Part shown: piece after piece, positions 42,114 to 51,866 of the stretch
Numbering within the stretch: position 1 is the first letter of the stretch
Layout of the letters: each line of letters begins with the position of its first letter
Origin: Streptantibioticus rubrisoli
GTDB lineage: Bacteria; Actinomycetota; Actinomycetes; Streptomycetales; Streptomycetaceae
Direction: 5' to 3'
Assembly (NCBI RefSeq): GCF_024436055.1
Contig: NZ_JANFNH010000002.1
Location: 291,824 to 355,823, forward strand
DNA length: 64,000 nucleotides
Translations under genes and position numbers: made by a program
The notes under the pieces: model-generated
Told to the model about the DNA's origin: nothing
The model's database searches: none
The model's input: only the letters and a program-made list of their open reading frames with translations

Positions 42114-43178
42114 TCAGCCGGTGAGGCGCTCGACCAGCCAGTCGGCGGTGGACGGCAGCCAGTCCGCGCGGGCGTTGCCGAGCAGATGGTCGCCGTGCGG
42201 CACCAGCAGGTACTCGCCCCCGGGGGCCTGCCGGGCCAGGAGCTCACCGTTGGTCACACCGGGAATGGTGTCCTGCCCGCCGTCGACGACCCGCAACGGG
42301 CTGACGATGCGCTCGGCCACCCCGCGCAGATCGAGCCGGGCGCTGAACTCCCGTGCCGCGTCCAGTCCTCCGCAACGCTGCGCCAGGGTCTGGCTGACAT
42401 ACGCGTTCAACTCGTCCCAGACGAGCCAGTACGGTCCGCTGACCGTCGCCGTGGCGCGGATCCGCGGCTCGTACGCGGCGCCGAGCGCGGCGTAGAACCC
42501 GCCCATGCTCAGCCCGATCACCCCGGTCCTGGCGGCGTCGACGCCGGGACGCTCCTCCAGCGCGTCGACAACTCGGCCCAGCACCCGGTGGTAGTCAGCC
42601 TGCACGGTGGTCGTCGCGGCCAGTACGCCCTGGCCGGGGCCGTCCATGGTGAACGTGGCGAGGCCCCGGCGCAGCAGCGCCTCGGTCACCGCGTGGAACT
42701 CCTCCTTGCTGGAGTCGAGTCCGGGCACCACGACCACCACCGGCGGCCGGTCCGCTCCCTCCGGGGCGCGCAGCCATCCCGCGAACCGGCCGGGCTCCTC
42801 GACCCGTTCGGCCTTCGGGTCCAGCAGGGTCAGCGCCCTGCGCATCGCCTCGTCGGACTCGCTGGCGGCCAGCGCGGCGGTGGCACGGTCGGGGTGCGGC
42901 AGCAGTACGGAGTAGTGGAACCAGCGGGCGGCGGTCCGGTACGCATCGCCCGCCGACACCAGACGCCCCTCGGCCTCGCCGCGTTCACCCGCGGCGAGAT
43001 GGCCGCGCCCGGCCGCACGGAAGGCGTCGGGCCAGTCGTGGAGCGAGGCCAGGCCAGCCGTCACCCGCTCGTACTCGAACGGATCGAGCCCGGCGCCGGT
43101 GGCCCGTGACCGGTTGATCGTTATGAACTGGGCGAGGATGCCGGGGAGTTGGAGAAAGGACGTCACGGTTTCGCTCAC
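42114..43178 (-). CDS. Alpha/beta hydrolase (FrsA/DUF1100-like esterase)
   Basis: 354 residues: a helical N-terminal half with FEYERVTAGLASLHDWPDAF and a C-terminal alpha/beta fold with VVVVPGLDSSKEEFHAVTEA, the nucleophile elbow VIGLSMGGFYAALGAA (Ser), and ending in YLLVPHGDHLLGNA with the catalytic His. The C-C split and order match FrsA-like esterases, which cleave C-O or C-C bonds of small acids. It is the last of three same-direction genes; the SnoaL-like gene is 18 bp before it. Confidence 0.88.
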   Translation of the reverse strand: MSETVTSFLQLPGILAQFITINRSRATGAGLDPFEYERVTAGLASLHDWPDAFRAAGRGHLAAGERGEAEGRLVSAGDAYRTAARWFHYSVLLPHPDRATAALAASESDEAMRRALTLLDPKAERVEEPGRFAGWLRAPEGADRPPVVVVVPGLDSSKEEFHAVTEALLRRGLATFTMDGPGQGVLAATTTVQADYHRVLGRVVDALEERPGVDAARTGVIGLSMGGFYAALGAAYEPRIRATATVSGPYWLVWDELNAYVSQTLAQRCGGLDAAREFSARLDLRGVAERIVSPLRVVDGGQDTIPGVTNGELLARQAPGGEYLLVPHGDHLLGNARADWLPSTADWLVERLTG

Positions 43179-43196
43179 GTTCTCGGTTTCCTGGGG

Positions 43197-43610
43197 TTAC
43201 TGGTGGTCGGGGAAGAGCACGGTGGCGGCGTGCCGGGTGTCGGTGTACTCGCGTACGGAGGCGATCCGGCCGTCGCGCACGGTGAACACCCCGATGCAGC
43301 GGTTGTGGTACTCGGCGCCGCGCACGGAGACGGCGTCCGAGGTCCACTCGGCCACCACCCGGTCGCCTTCGGCGATGACCTCGGCCAGCCGGATGACCAC
43401 GGTCTCCGGCCGGAGCAGGGCACCGGCCGCGCCGAGGAAGTCGTCGACGATGGTGTCGCGGCCCCGCCATGTGCCGGACGGCGGTAGATCACCGGGATAG
43501 TGCCAGGTGGCGTCGTCGGCGAAACTGTCACGGATCACCGGCAGATCACCCGCGGCGACCGCCTCCACGTAGCGGATCACAACGGACTTGGGGTCGCTGT
43601 CCGCGGCCAT
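43197..43610 (-). CDS. SnoaL-like (NTF2-fold) protein
   Basis: 137 residues: VIRYVEAVAAGDLPVIRDSF at the N-terminus, DDATWHYPGDLPPSGTWRGR, DDFLGAAGALL, and the beta-sheet end WTSDAVSVRGAEYHNRCIGV and VRDGRIASVREYTDTRHAA. The cone-shaped NTF2 fold hosts small-molecule isomerases, cyclases or ketosteroid-isomerase-like enzymes, and proteins without activity. It lies between the quinone oxidoreductase and the hydrolase and all three could form one operon, suggesting a small oxidative or hydrolytic pathway. Confidence 0.88.
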   Translation of the reverse strand: MAADSDPKSVVIRYVEAVAAGDLPVIRDSFADDATWHYPGDLPPSGTWRGRDTIVDDFLGAAGALLRPETVVIRLAEVIAEGDRVVAEWTSDAVSVRGAEYHNRCIGVFTVRDGRIASVREYTDTRHAATVLFPDHQ

Positions 43611-43646
43611 GGTCGAACTCCTTGGGATTCGGAAGGGGTTGGGATG

Positions 43647-44567
43647 TCACGCGACGGTGAGCACGGCCTTGCCGCGCACCCGGCGGTCACGCAGGTCGGT
43701 GAGAGTGCCAGCGGTTTCCGCCCAGTCGGCGACCCGGCCGATCTGCGGATGCAGCCTGCCCGTGGCGACCAGGCGGACCAGCACGGCCAGGTCGGTGCCG
43801 TACGGGGTGTCGCTGTCGGCATAGTGGAAGTGCCGCAGGGTGGCCGACTCGGGGCCGGTGAAGAAGTCGAAGAAGTCCAGCGTCACCGGCCGGCGGCTGG
43901 CCTGGCCGAACCAGACCAGCGTGCCGCGCCGAGCCAACCGGGAGAGCGCCAGCGTGAGTTGGTCGCCGCCGGTCGACTCCAGCACCAGGTCGAAGTCGCC
44001 CTGGGCGTCGTTGATGTCCTGGACGACCTCGGTGGCGCCCAGCTCCGACAACCGTCGGCCGCGCTCCGGCGAGCCGGTGACCGCGGTGACCTCGGCGCCG
44101 CCGCCCGCGGCGAGTTCGGTCAGGTAGTGGCCGACCCCGTCGGAGGCGCCGGTGAGCAGCAGCCGCTTCCCGGCCACCGGTCCGGCGGCCCGCAGCAGCC
44201 GCAGTGCGGTCAGCCCGGCCAGTGGGAGCCCGGCGGCCTGCACGGTGGTCACCGCGTCGGGCAGCTCGGCCAGCGAGTCGGTCGGTACGGCGACGTACTC
44301 GGCCCAGCCACCGGCTGGCGGATGGCCCACGACCCGGCGGCAGTTGGCGGGTCCCGACCCGTCCGCCGCCGCCTGGACCACCATGCCCGCGATGTCCTTG
44401 CCCGGCCGCCAGTCGGGCCTCGGGCGCTCCAACTGGAAGGTCTCGCCGCGGTCCACCGAGAACGCCTCGACCTTGACCAGTGCCTCGTTCGCCCGGGGCC
44501 GCGGCTCGGGGACATCCGCCAGGGCGACCGGAGTGTCGGCCCGCCCGGTCGGCACGAACGCCTTCAT
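43647..44567 (-). CDS. Zinc-binding-type quinone oxidoreductase (MDR family)
   Basis: 306 residues from ATG 44567 (AAAGGCGG upstream). MKAFVPTGRADTPVALADVP is the N-terminal GroES-like start, GKDIAGMVVQAAADGSG follows, and the NAD(P)-binding Rossmann part has RLLLTGASDGVGHYLTELAA. It lacks the zinc cysteines and so is of the quinone-reductase type. It reduces quinones or alpha,beta-unsaturated carbonyls with NADPH. It heads the three-gene block. An upstream palindrome probably controls it. Confidence 0.9.
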   Translation of the reverse strand: MKAFVPTGRADTPVALADVPEPRPRANEALVKVEAFSVDRGETFQLERPRPDWRPGKDIAGMVVQAAADGSGPANCRRVVGHPPAGGWAEYVAVPTDSLAELPDAVTTVQAAGLPLAGLTALRLLRAAGPVAGKRLLLTGASDGVGHYLTELAAGGGAEVTAVTGSPERGRRLSELGATEVVQDINDAQGDFDLVLESTGGDQLTLALSRLARRGTLVWFGQASRRPVTLDFFDFFTGPESATLRHFHYADSDTPYGTDLAVLVRLVATGRLHPQIGRVADWAETAGTLTDLRDRRVRGKAVLTVA

Positions 44568-44942
44568 CGCACGTCCGCCTTTCGCTGAGTGCTTGGGTTG
44601 GTGCGTCCAGCACACCCCGCGGCGCACCCATCGGTCCAACAACCGTTCGACCGTGCTGACAACCGTTGGTTGTCGACCAGCGCGGGCTACGACCTTGCGC
44701 CCGGGTGCGTGTTCCGACGGGCCAGCCGGGCGTTGTCGACGCGGCGTCAATCACACTGCTAACAAGGGAAGTTGGGCGGAATGCCCCTGTGTCCGCGGGT
44801 AACTGTGGGAGATCTTGCGGAGACTTCGCGCCGCCGTCATCAGAATCAGCCGGTGCCCTATGCAGCCAGCGATCCGGCCGGTAGTTTTCGCTGCCTCCTC
44901 TCCGTCAACGGGGGTCGAGCCCTGGCTCAAGAAGGGGGCGCC
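44568..44942. other. 375-bp divergent promoter region with an operator-like palindrome
   Basis: It separates the quinone oxidoreductase (minus) from the acyl-CoA ligase (plus). No gene was found. It contains GACAACCGTTGGTTGTC and a second ACAACCGTT 20 bp away (listed separately). Confidence 0.5.
44639..44674. promoter_or_regulatory. Palindrome GACAACCGTTGGTTGTC with a direct half-site 20 bp away
   Basis: The perfect palindrome GACAACC-GTT-GGTTGTC occupies 44658-44674, and ACAACCGTT repeats at 44639-44647 and 44659-44667 with a 20-bp period (two helical turns). It lies 90-110 bp upstream of the quinone oxidoreductase start and 270 bp from the ligase. No TetR- or MarR-type gene is adjacent, so the regulator is elsewhere. 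Confidence 0.55.
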
Positions 44943-46775
44943 ATGCGCGAATTCAGTCTCCCTCTCCTCGTGGAACCGCTGCGTTCGGGCGGTTTGGCGG
45001 ACTCGTTGTACGAGGTGGCCGCCCGCGAACCCGGTAGGGTCCTGTTGGCCCGACGCAGCCCCGTCCGACCCGACGAGTGGACCTCGGTGACCGCCGCCGC
45101 CTTCCGTGACGAGGTCGTGGCACTGGCCAAGGGCCTGCTGGCCCAAGGCATCGGCTTCGGGGACCGGGTGGCCATCATGGCGCGGACACGGTACGAGTGG
45201 ACGCTCTTCAGCTACGCGCTGTGGTCGATCGGAGTCCAACTGGTCCCCATCTACCCCACGTCCTCGGCTGAGCAGGTCTGCTGGATGCTGTCGCATACCC
45301 AGGCGGTGGCCGTGGTCGTCGAGGGAGAGGACCACGCGATGACGGTCGGAGCCGTGTGCGACCGGCTTCCGGCGCTTCGCTGGATCTGGCAGATGGACAG
45401 GAACTGCGTACCCGAGCTGTGCGCCCAGGGCCGAGACGTGCCCGATGACCTGGTGGACCAGTTGCGCTGGTCGGTGGAACCCCACTTCCCCGCGGTCATC
45501 GCCTACACCTCCGGCACCACCGGCAGGCCCATGGGATGTCTGATCTCCCATCTCAATCTGGCGGCCCAGTGCGACACCCTGATCGCGGGCTGGAGTTCGC
45601 TGCTCGCCGCACCCGGCGAGCAGCCGTCGATCCTCACGTTCCTGCCGCTGTCGCACGTCTACGGGTTGGTGGTGCAGGTCGCCTGCCTGCGCGGCGGCAT
45701 CGTGCTGGGCCATGAGCCAGCCCTCACGGCGGATGCGCTGCTGTCCGCGTTCGCCTCGTTCAAGCCGACGTTCGTCTTCGCGGTACCGTACGTCTTCGAA
45801 CGGATCCTGCGCTGTGCGCGCGACGCCGCGCAGCGGTCGGGACGGGCGCAGCTGTTCGACAAGGCCCTGGACGTGGCCGTGCGCCACGCCGAGGCGACCG
45901 AGCGGCTGGCCTGGGGCACCGGCCGGGGGCCGTCCCCCGGTCTGAAGGCGGCGCACGCGGTCTTCGACCACATGGTGTACAAGAAGCTCCGGTCCGTCTT
46001 CGGCGGCCGGGTGCGGTACGCGGTCACCGGCGGTTCGCCGTTCAGCCGGGAACTGGGCCTGCTGTTCGCGGGCGCGGGCATCACGGTCTACGACGGCTAC
46101 GGACTCACCGAGACGACCGGCGCGGTCACCACCCAGCCGCTCGGCCGGGTGCGGTTCGGTACGGTGGGCCGCCCGACGCCGGGGCACTCGGTGCGCATCG
46201 CCCACGACGGCGAGGTGTGGGTGCGCGGCAGCACGGTCTTCTCGGGGTACCTGGGAGACCCGGCCGCCACCGAGGCGGCACTGCACGAGGGCTGGCTGCG
46301 CACCGGTGACCTCGGATACCTGGACGGCGACGGCTATCTGACCATCACCGGCCGCAAGAAGGACGTCATCATCACCAGCGGCGGCAAGAGCGTCTGCCCC
46401 CTGCTGCTGGAGGAACGGCTGCGCCAGCATCCGCTGATCTCCCAGTGCGTCGTGGTGGGCGACAACCGGCCGTACATCGGGGCGTTGATCACGCTGGAAC
46501 CCACGGAGCTGGCGCGCTGGCAGCGGATGGTCGGCGGATCGACGTCACCCGGCCGTGCGGTGGTGTCGGCGAACCAGGCACTGCACGCGGAGATCCAGCA
46601 GGCGGTGTCCATGGCCAACACCGCGGTCTCACGCGCGGAGTCGATCAGGGCCTTCAGGATCCTGCCGAACGAATTCAGTGTGGCGGACGGCCTTTTGACG
46701 CCCACCCTCAAGCTCCGCCGCGGCGCGATCGTCAAGGCTTACGCGGCGGAGATCGAGCAACTCTACGCCGGTTAG
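44943..46775 (+). CDS. Long-chain acyl-CoA ligase (FadD15-like)
   Basis: 610 residues from ATG 44943 behind GGGGG. AMP-forming motifs are complete: AVIAYTSGTTGRPMGCLISH (P-loop), DGYGLTETTGAVTTQP, the WLRTGDLGYLDGDGYLTITGR block and a final TPTLKLRRGAIVKAYA with the C-terminal Lys. The shape resembles FadD15 of actinobacteria, which activates long-chain fatty acids. It could feed beta-oxidation or lipid synthesis. It is followed by a LysR-type gene 69 bp downstream in the same direction. Confidence 0.92.
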   Translation: MREFSLPLLVEPLRSGGLADSLYEVAAREPGRVLLARRSPVRPDEWTSVTAAAFRDEVVALAKGLLAQGIGFGDRVAIMARTRYEWTLFSYALWSIGVQLVPIYPTSSAEQVCWMLSHTQAVAVVVEGEDHAMTVGAVCDRLPALRWIWQMDRNCVPELCAQGRDVPDDLVDQLRWSVEPHFPAVIAYTSGTTGRPMGCLISHLNLAAQCDTLIAGWSSLLAAPGEQPSILTFLPLSHVYGLVVQVACLRGGIVLGHEPALTADALLSAFASFKPTFVFAVPYVFERILRCARDAAQRSGRAQLFDKALDVAVRHAEATERLAWGTGRGPSPGLKAAHAVFDHMVYKKLRSVFGGRVRYAVTGGSPFSRELGLLFAGAGITVYDGYGLTETTGAVTTQPLGRVRFGTVGRPTPGHSVRIAHDGEVWVRGSTVFSGYLGDPAATEAALHEGWLRTGDLGYLDGDGYLTITGRKKDVIITSGGKSVCPLLLEERLRQHPLISQCVVVGDNRPYIGALITLEPTELARWQRMVGGSTSPGRAVVSANQALHAEIQQAVSMANTAVSRAESIRAFRILPNEFSVADGLLTPTLKLRRGAIVKAYAAEIEQLYAG

Positions 46776-46853
46776 GGGGCGCCGCGAGGACAGCCGCCCG
46801 GTCAGCACCGGCGGTGTGATTCCACCGCCAGCCGCGCGGTTAGGGTGAGCCGT

Positions 46854-47834
46854 GTGGATCTCGACCTCGCGCAGGTGCGTGCGTTCGCCACGGCCGCCGA
46901 ACTGCTGCACTTCGGCCGGGCCGCGGAACAGCTGTCGATCAGCCAGCAGGCACTGTCCAAGCGCGTCGCACGGCTGGAGACGGCGCTCGGCGTCAGGCTG
47001 TTCGACCGCGGCACCGGGCTGCGGCTGACCGAGGCGGGGGAGCGGTTCCTGGAACCGGCCCGCAGTGCCCTGGTCGCTGGCAGGCACGCGGTAGCGGCGG
47101 CACGCGGCACCCGGCAGACGCCGCGCCTCGACGTCTGGGGGCACCTGTACCTGCCGATGCGGACCGTCGCGCGGGTGCTGGACGCGTTGCCGGATCTCGA
47201 CGTGGAGCCGGGCGCCGGACGGGATCTGCCCTCGGTGGCCGCCGCGTTGCTGCGCGGCGAGATCGACGTGGGCTTCGGCCGCGTCCACCGCCTGCCCGAG
47301 CACCTGGACACCGGCCTGACGCACCGCCTGGTGCGGCTGGAGCCCGTGGACGTGCTCGTCGGCGCCGACCACCCGCTGGCCGACGCCACCGAACTGCGCC
47401 CCGCCGACCTGCGGGACAGCGTGCTGTGGTGCCCGGCGGAAGTGGCACGCCTGGACTTCCTACGGCAGTTCGCCGATGACTTCGGTATCACCGAACGGGT
47501 CGGCGGGCCGAACCTCGGCCTGCCGCACTTCCTGTCCCGGCTGCGCACCGAGCCGCGCGCCTTCTCGCTGTTCCCCGCCGACTGCCCGCCCCTGGACGAC
47601 CCCGGCGTCCGCGCCATCCCGCTGGTCGCCCCCACGCCGCTCTACGCCTGGTCCCTGATCTGGCGCGACGACCAGCGGCACCCCCAACTCGACGCGCTGC
47701 TGCGGGCGTTCACCGAGATCGCGAGCGGCAGCAGATGGCTGGAGTACGACCCGGAACACGACTGGCTGCCGGAGGCGGCCGCCCTCACCCCGCTCGCCTC
47801 ACCTGTGCGCCGTCCGCCGGAGCACCGGCGCTGA
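46854..47834 (+). CDS. LysR-family transcriptional regulator
   Basis: 326 residues. The N-terminal winged HTH is complete (FATAAELLHFGRAAEQLSIS, QQALSKRVARLETALGVRLF) and followed by the periplasmic-binding-like effector domain (DALPDLDVEPGAGRDLPSVA, EIDVGFGRVHRLPEHLDT, VDVLVGADHPLADATELRP). Start 46854 GTG is preferred; a GTG nine bases upstream is also possible. It could control the ligase gene or the pst genes it converges on; no LysR box (T-N11-A) was identified. Confidence 0.9.
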   Translation: MDLDLAQVRAFATAAELLHFGRAAEQLSISQQALSKRVARLETALGVRLFDRGTGLRLTEAGERFLEPARSALVAGRHAVAAARGTRQTPRLDVWGHLYLPMRTVARVLDALPDLDVEPGAGRDLPSVAAALLRGEIDVGFGRVHRLPEHLDTGLTHRLVRLEPVDVLVGADHPLADATELRPADLRDSVLWCPAEVARLDFLRQFADDFGITERVGGPNLGLPHFLSRLRTEPRAFSLFPADCPPLDDPGVRAIPLVAPTPLYAWSLIWRDDQRHPQLDALLRAFTEIASGSRWLEYDPEHDWLPEAAALTPLASPVRRPPEHRR

Positions 47835-47845
47835 CCGTTGTGCGC

Positions 47846-48640
47846 TCAGCCGATCTTCCCGCTGATGTAGTCCTCCGTGGTCTGCCGCCGCGGGGAGCTG
47901 AAGATCCTTTCCGTGGGCCCGACTTCGACCAGTCGTCCCGGCTCGCCCACCGCCGACATGGTCAAGAACGCGGTGGTGTCGGCGACACGGGCCGCCTGCT
48001 GCATGTTGTGGGTGACGATGACGACGGTGTACGTCTCCTTGATCTCCCTGATCAGGTCCTCGATGGTGAGCGTGGAGATCGGGTCCAGGTGCGCACAGGG
48101 CTCGTCCATCAACAGGACTTCCGGCTCCACCGCCAACGCCCTGGCGATGCACATCCGTTGCTGCTGGCCGCCGGACAGGCTCGCGGCGGGCGCCTTGAGC
48201 CGGTCCTTGACCTCCTGCCACAACCCGGCCTTCGTCAGCGCCTGTTCGGCGACATCGTCGTGCGGGCCGCGGCCGAGGCGTCGGCCAAGGTGCAGCCCGG
48301 CCAGCACGTTGTCGCGGACGGACATGGTGGGGAACGGTGTCGCTCGCTGGAAGACCATGCCGACCCGTTGCCGTATCTCCACCGGGTTGCTGCCCTTGGC
48401 GTAGATGTCGGCGTCGTCCAGCAGCACCTGGCCGGTCAGGCTGGCGTCCGGCACGGTCAGGTGCAGCCCGTTCATACAGCGCAGCAAAGTGGACTTGCCG
48501 CTGCCGGAGGGGCCGATCAGCGCGGTGACCTGACGCGGCTCGATGACCAGGTCCACGTCCGCCACCGCGGGTTGGCCGTGGTAGAAGGCGGTCAGGTTGA
48601 CCACGTCGATCCGGGCGGCAGCGGTGGTGTCAGGGGTCAT
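47846..48640 (-). CDS. pstB: Phosphate ABC transporter ATP-binding protein PstB
   Basis: 264 residues: Walker [21 protein letters not shown], signature [20 protein letters not shown], Walker [17 protein letters not shown] and the switch [20 protein letters not shown]. The fold and PIRMAN-like end ([11 protein letters not shown]) are those of PstB. It energises the high-affinity phosphate uptake system. Its ATG overlaps the pstA stop by four bases. It is the last gene of pstSCAB; phoU is not present. Confidence 0.95.
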   Translation of the reverse strand: MTPDTTAAARIDVVNLTAFYHGQPAVADVDLVIEPRQVTALIGPSGSGKSTLLRCMNGLHLTVPDASLTGQVLLDDADIYAKGSNPVEIRQRVGMVFQRATPFPTMSVRDNVLAGLHLGRRLGRGPHDDVAEQALTKAGLWQEVKDRLKAPAASLSGGQQQRMCIARALAVEPEVLLMDEPCAHLDPISTLTIEDLIREIKETYTVVIVTHNMQQAARVADTTAFLTMSAVGEPGRLVEVGPTERIFSSPRRQTTEDYISGKIG

Positions 48641-49521
48641 CGGGCACTCCTGACGATGCCGCGGCGGCTGATCAGCCGGGCGCCGACGCTGAGCACCAGC
48701 ACGATGACGACCAGGGTGAGCGTCCCGGCCCAGGCCCGGGCCTGCGCGGTGGCGAACCCCGTGATGGCGTTGCTGAAGATCTGCAGCGACAGGGTGGACA
48801 TCCGACGGGTCGGATTGGTCTCCAGGAAGAGGTCGTTGCCCAGTGCGGTCAGCAGCAGCGGCGCGGTCTCGCCCATCGCGCGGGCCACCGCCAGCATGAC
48901 CCCGGTGACGATCCCGGAGCGGGCGGTCGGCAGCACGATGGACATGACGGTGCGGGCCCGGCTCACCCCGAGCGCCAAACTGGCCTCGCGCAGTTCGACC
49001 GGCACCAGCCGCAGCACCTCCGCGGTGGCCCGGATGACCAGCGGCAGCATGATCAGGCCGAGCGCCACCGCCCCGGCCAGCCCGGAGAACCCGAAGTGCG
49101 CGACCCACAGCGCGTAGACGAACGCACCAGTGACGATGGACGGCAGACCGATCAGTACGTCGGTGAGGAAACCGCACGCCCTCGCCAGCCGCCCCCGGTA
49201 CTCCACCATGTGCACCGCGGCGGCGATGCCGACCGGCACCGACAGCCCGGTGGCGATGCCGACGATCACCAGCGAGCCGACGATCCCGTTGGCGAAGCCG
49301 CCGCCCGCCTGCGAGGGATCCCCCGGCGGAGTGTGCGTCAGGAACATCGGTCCGAGGTACTTAAGCCCCTGACCGGCCACATAGCCGAGGATCCACAGCA
49401 GCAGCGCCACCACGCCCGCGGTGACCAGGCACAGCACCACCGTCATCGCGGTGTTGACCGACAACCGGCGCGGCAGACCGCGGCGGGCGGCGGACGCGGA
49501 CGTGGACGCGGGGGCGGCCAT
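48637..49521 (-). CDS. pstA: Phosphate ABC transporter permease PstA
   Basis: 294 residues with six helices. [20 protein letters not shown] opens the first; the EAA-like loop is in [20 protein letters not shown] with the following [20 protein letters not shown]. The [13 protein letters not shown] segment is typical of PstA. The ATG at 49521 overlaps the pstC stop by one base. Confidence 0.94.
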   Translation of the reverse strand: MAAPASTSASAARRGLPRRLSVNTAMTVVLCLVTAGVVALLLWILGYVAGQGLKYLGPMFLTHTPPGDPSQAGGGFANGIVGSLVIVGIATGLSVPVGIAAAVHMVEYRGRLARACGFLTDVLIGLPSIVTGAFVYALWVAHFGFSGLAGAVALGLIMLPLVIRATAEVLRLVPVELREASLALGVSRARTVMSIVLPTARSGIVTGVMLAVARAMGETAPLLLTALGNDLFLETNPTRRMSTLSLQIFSNAITGFATAQARAWAGTLTLVVIVLVLSVGARLISRRGIVRSAR

Positions 49522-50516
49522 CACGCGATGTCCTCTCGGGTGCGCCGGACGATCAGCTTGCCGACGGTGTTCACAGCCAGCGCGATGACCAGCAGCCAGG
49601 CGCCCACCACCATCAGCGACTGCAGGTGGAACGGCTCGGTGGACTCGGTGAACTCGTTGGCGATCACCGAGGCCATGGTCGCCCCGGGGCCGAGAAGGCT
49701 CGTGGTGATCGACAGGGCGTTGTTGCCGATCACCATGGTGACCGCGATGGTCTCCCCGACCGCCCGGCCGAGGCCGAGTACCGCGGCCCCGGCGATCCCC
49801 GAGCGGGACCGCGGCAGCACGGCCATCCGCACCATCTCCCAGCGCGTCGCGCCCAACGCCAGTGCCGACTCCTTGTCCTCGGTGGGAACGGTGGCGAAGA
49901 CCTCGCGGCAGATCGCCGTGATGATCGGCAGGATCATGATCGCCAGCACCAGACCGGCCACCAGATAGGAGACGCCGAAGAACGGACCGGCGAACAGCGG
50001 CCCGATCACCGGCGCGGTACCGAGGGTCCGCGACACCCATACACCCGCCGGGCGCACTGCGGGGATCAGCGCGAAGATCCCCCAGAACCCGTACACCACC
50101 GACGGGATCGCGGCCAGCAGGTCCACCAGACCCGACAGCCACCGGCGAAGCCAGCGCGGCGCGATCTCGGTCAGGTACAGCGAGACGGCCACCGCGACCG
50201 GCACCGCCAGCACCATCGCGATCAGCGAGGTCACCGCCGTGCCGTAGGCGAACTGCGCGATGCCGTACGGGTTCGGATGCCGCCCGGTGGCGGTGGCCTC
50301 GGACGGCGCCCACCGGTCGGAGAGCAGATAGCTGAGGATCCCGTACTGGCGCAGCGCGGGCCACGCCTGCTGCACCAGGAACACCGCGGTGGCCACCAGC
50401 ACCACGATCACCAGTGCGGCGGCCGCCCGGACGGCGTACTGGAAGACGGTGTCGGTGCCGTGCCATCGGCCGCGCACCCGCCGCCGCGGGGTGGGGGAGC
50501 CGGGCAGGGGGGTCAT
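49521..50516 (-). CDS. pstC: Phosphate ABC transporter permease PstC
   Basis: 331 residues from ATG 50516. Six membrane helices with the permease EAA loop ESALALGATRWEMVRMAVLP and the final MVVGAWLLVIALAVNTVGKL. The periplasmic PNPYGIAQFAYGTAVTS matches PstC. It is 73 bp downstream of pstS; a short hairpin lies in that gap, so the two parts of the operon may be expressed at different levels. Confidence 0.94.
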   Translation of the reverse strand: MTPLPGSPTPRRRVRGRWHGTDTVFQYAVRAAAALVIVVLVATAVFLVQQAWPALRQYGILSYLLSDRWAPSEATATGRHPNPYGIAQFAYGTAVTSLIAMVLAVPVAVAVSLYLTEIAPRWLRRWLSGLVDLLAAIPSVVYGFWGIFALIPAVRPAGVWVSRTLGTAPVIGPLFAGPFFGVSYLVAGLVLAIMILPIITAICREVFATVPTEDKESALALGATRWEMVRMAVLPRSRSGIAGAAVLGLGRAVGETIAVTMVIGNNALSITTSLLGPGATMASVIANEFTESTEPFHLQSLMVVGAWLLVIALAVNTVGKLIVRRTREDIA

Positions 50517-50572
50517 CTGTCGTTCCGGGGTCGGGCTGCGCCGGTGGCGGGAAGACCCGGCAGGCGGCTCTC

Positions 50573-50589
50573 CCACCGCTCGGCGGTGG
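50573..50589 (-). terminator. Small intercistronic hairpin between pstS and pstC
   Basis: CCACCGC and GCGGTGG form a 7-bp stem with a 3-base loop directly after the pstS stop. It may partly terminate or protect the pstS message. Confidence 0.4.
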
Positions 50590-51783
50590 CTAGGTGACGG
50601 CGGGTCTGCCGTTGACGGTGACCTGCTTGAGCTGGTCCACGGCCAGCCTTTGCAGGTCTTTGCTGAGGGGCGAGTAGTTCAGGTTGGCGTTGAGGTCCTG
50701 TCCCTTGGACAGCACCCAGGAGAAGAAGTTGACCAGCGCCGCGGCCTTCGCCGGATCCGTCTGGTTGCGGTACAGCAGCGCATAGCTGGTGCCGCTGATC
50801 GGGTAGGCGTCGGGGTCGGTGCCCTTGATCACCGCGTGGTGGAGGATGGCGGGGAAGGCGGCCCCGTTCGCCGCCTTGGTCACGGTGGCGACGCACGGCT
50901 GGACGAACCGGCCCGCGCTGTTGCGTACCTGGCCGTACGTGCTGTTCTGCGCCAGTACGTAGTGCAGCTCCAGGAAGCCCAGCGCGCCCTCGGTCTGGCT
51001 GACCTGTCCGGAGACGCCCTCGTTGCCCTTGCCGCCGATGCCGACCGGCCAGGCCACCGTTTTTCCCGCGCTGCGGCTGGGGCCGCCGAGCGCGTGCACC
51101 CAGGTGGGGGACTGCTCGCTGAGGAAGTCGGTCCAGATGTTGGTGGTGCCGGAGCCGTCGGAGCGGTGCACCACCGCGATGGGCTCCTTCGGCAGCTTCT
51201 TCCCGGGATTCAGTTCGGTCAGCGCCGGGTCGTTCCACGCCTTGATCTTCCCGGCGTAGATCCTGCCGAGCACGTCGCCGGTGAACTTCAGCCCCGATTT
51301 CACACCCGAAAGGTGGTACGCGGGCACCACCGCGCCCAGCAGCAGCGGGATCTGCAGCACCGGACCCTGGGCCTTGGCCTGCTCGGCCGGGGTCATCGCG
51401 GTGTCGCTGTCGCCAAAGTCCACCGTGCGGGCCTGGATCTGCGCCACACCGCCACCGGAGCCGATCGACTGGTAGGCCACCTGGACACCGGTGGACTGGC
51501 TGTAGGTCTTCGTCCAGTCCGACATCATCGGCGCCACGAACGTCGACCCGGCCCCCGACAGCGCCCTGGCGCCGCCGGGCAACTCGCCGAACGGCACCGG
51601 GAAGCGGGGCTGGTGCTGGGGGGACCCGCAGATCTGGGCGCCGAAGTCCGCTCCGGCCGCGGACCGCGAGCCACCGCTGGGGCCGCCGCCGACGTTGCTG
51701 GTGCTACCGCAACCGGTGGCGACCAGCGCCAGGGCGACCAGCGGAACGAGCCCGGCCAGGGCCTTGCGCGCCATGGCACCCAT
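50590..51783 (-). CDS. pstS: Phosphate-binding lipoprotein PstS
   Basis: 397 residues: lipoprotein signal LAGLVPLVALALVATGCGST with lipidated Cys, then the periplasmic-binding fold with phosphate motifs ARALSGAGSTFVAPMMSDWT (GAGSTFxAP loop), VHRSDGSGTTNIWTDFLS and VDFGDSDTAMTPAEQAKA. It captures phosphate for PstCAB. The ATG at 51783 is the first of two candidates (MGAMARK; the other is 51774). No convincing PhoP direct repeat was seen in the 83 bp upstream. Confidence 0.95.
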   Translation of the reverse strand: MGAMARKALAGLVPLVALALVATGCGSTSNVGGGPSGGSRSAAGADFGAQICGSPQHQPRFPVPFGELPGGARALSGAGSTFVAPMMSDWTKTYSQSTGVQVAYQSIGSGGGVAQIQARTVDFGDSDTAMTPAEQAKAQGPVLQIPLLLGAVVPAYHLSGVKSGLKFTGDVLGRIYAGKIKAWNDPALTELNPGKKLPKEPIAVVHRSDGSGTTNIWTDFLSEQSPTWVHALGGPSRSAGKTVAWPVGIGGKGNEGVSGQVSQTEGALGFLELHYVLAQNSTYGQVRNSAGRFVQPCVATVTKAANGAAFPAILHHAVIKGTDPDAYPISGTSYALLYRNQTDPAKAAALVNFFSWVLSKGQDLNANLNYSPLSKDLQRLAVDQLKQVTVNGRPAVT

Positions 51784-51866
51784 TCTAGGAACGGCCCGCG
51801 CCCTTGGCGTGCGGCGCGCGCTCGCGCGTCGGGCCCCGGAACCACCTGCCGTCGGGAGACGGTGCC

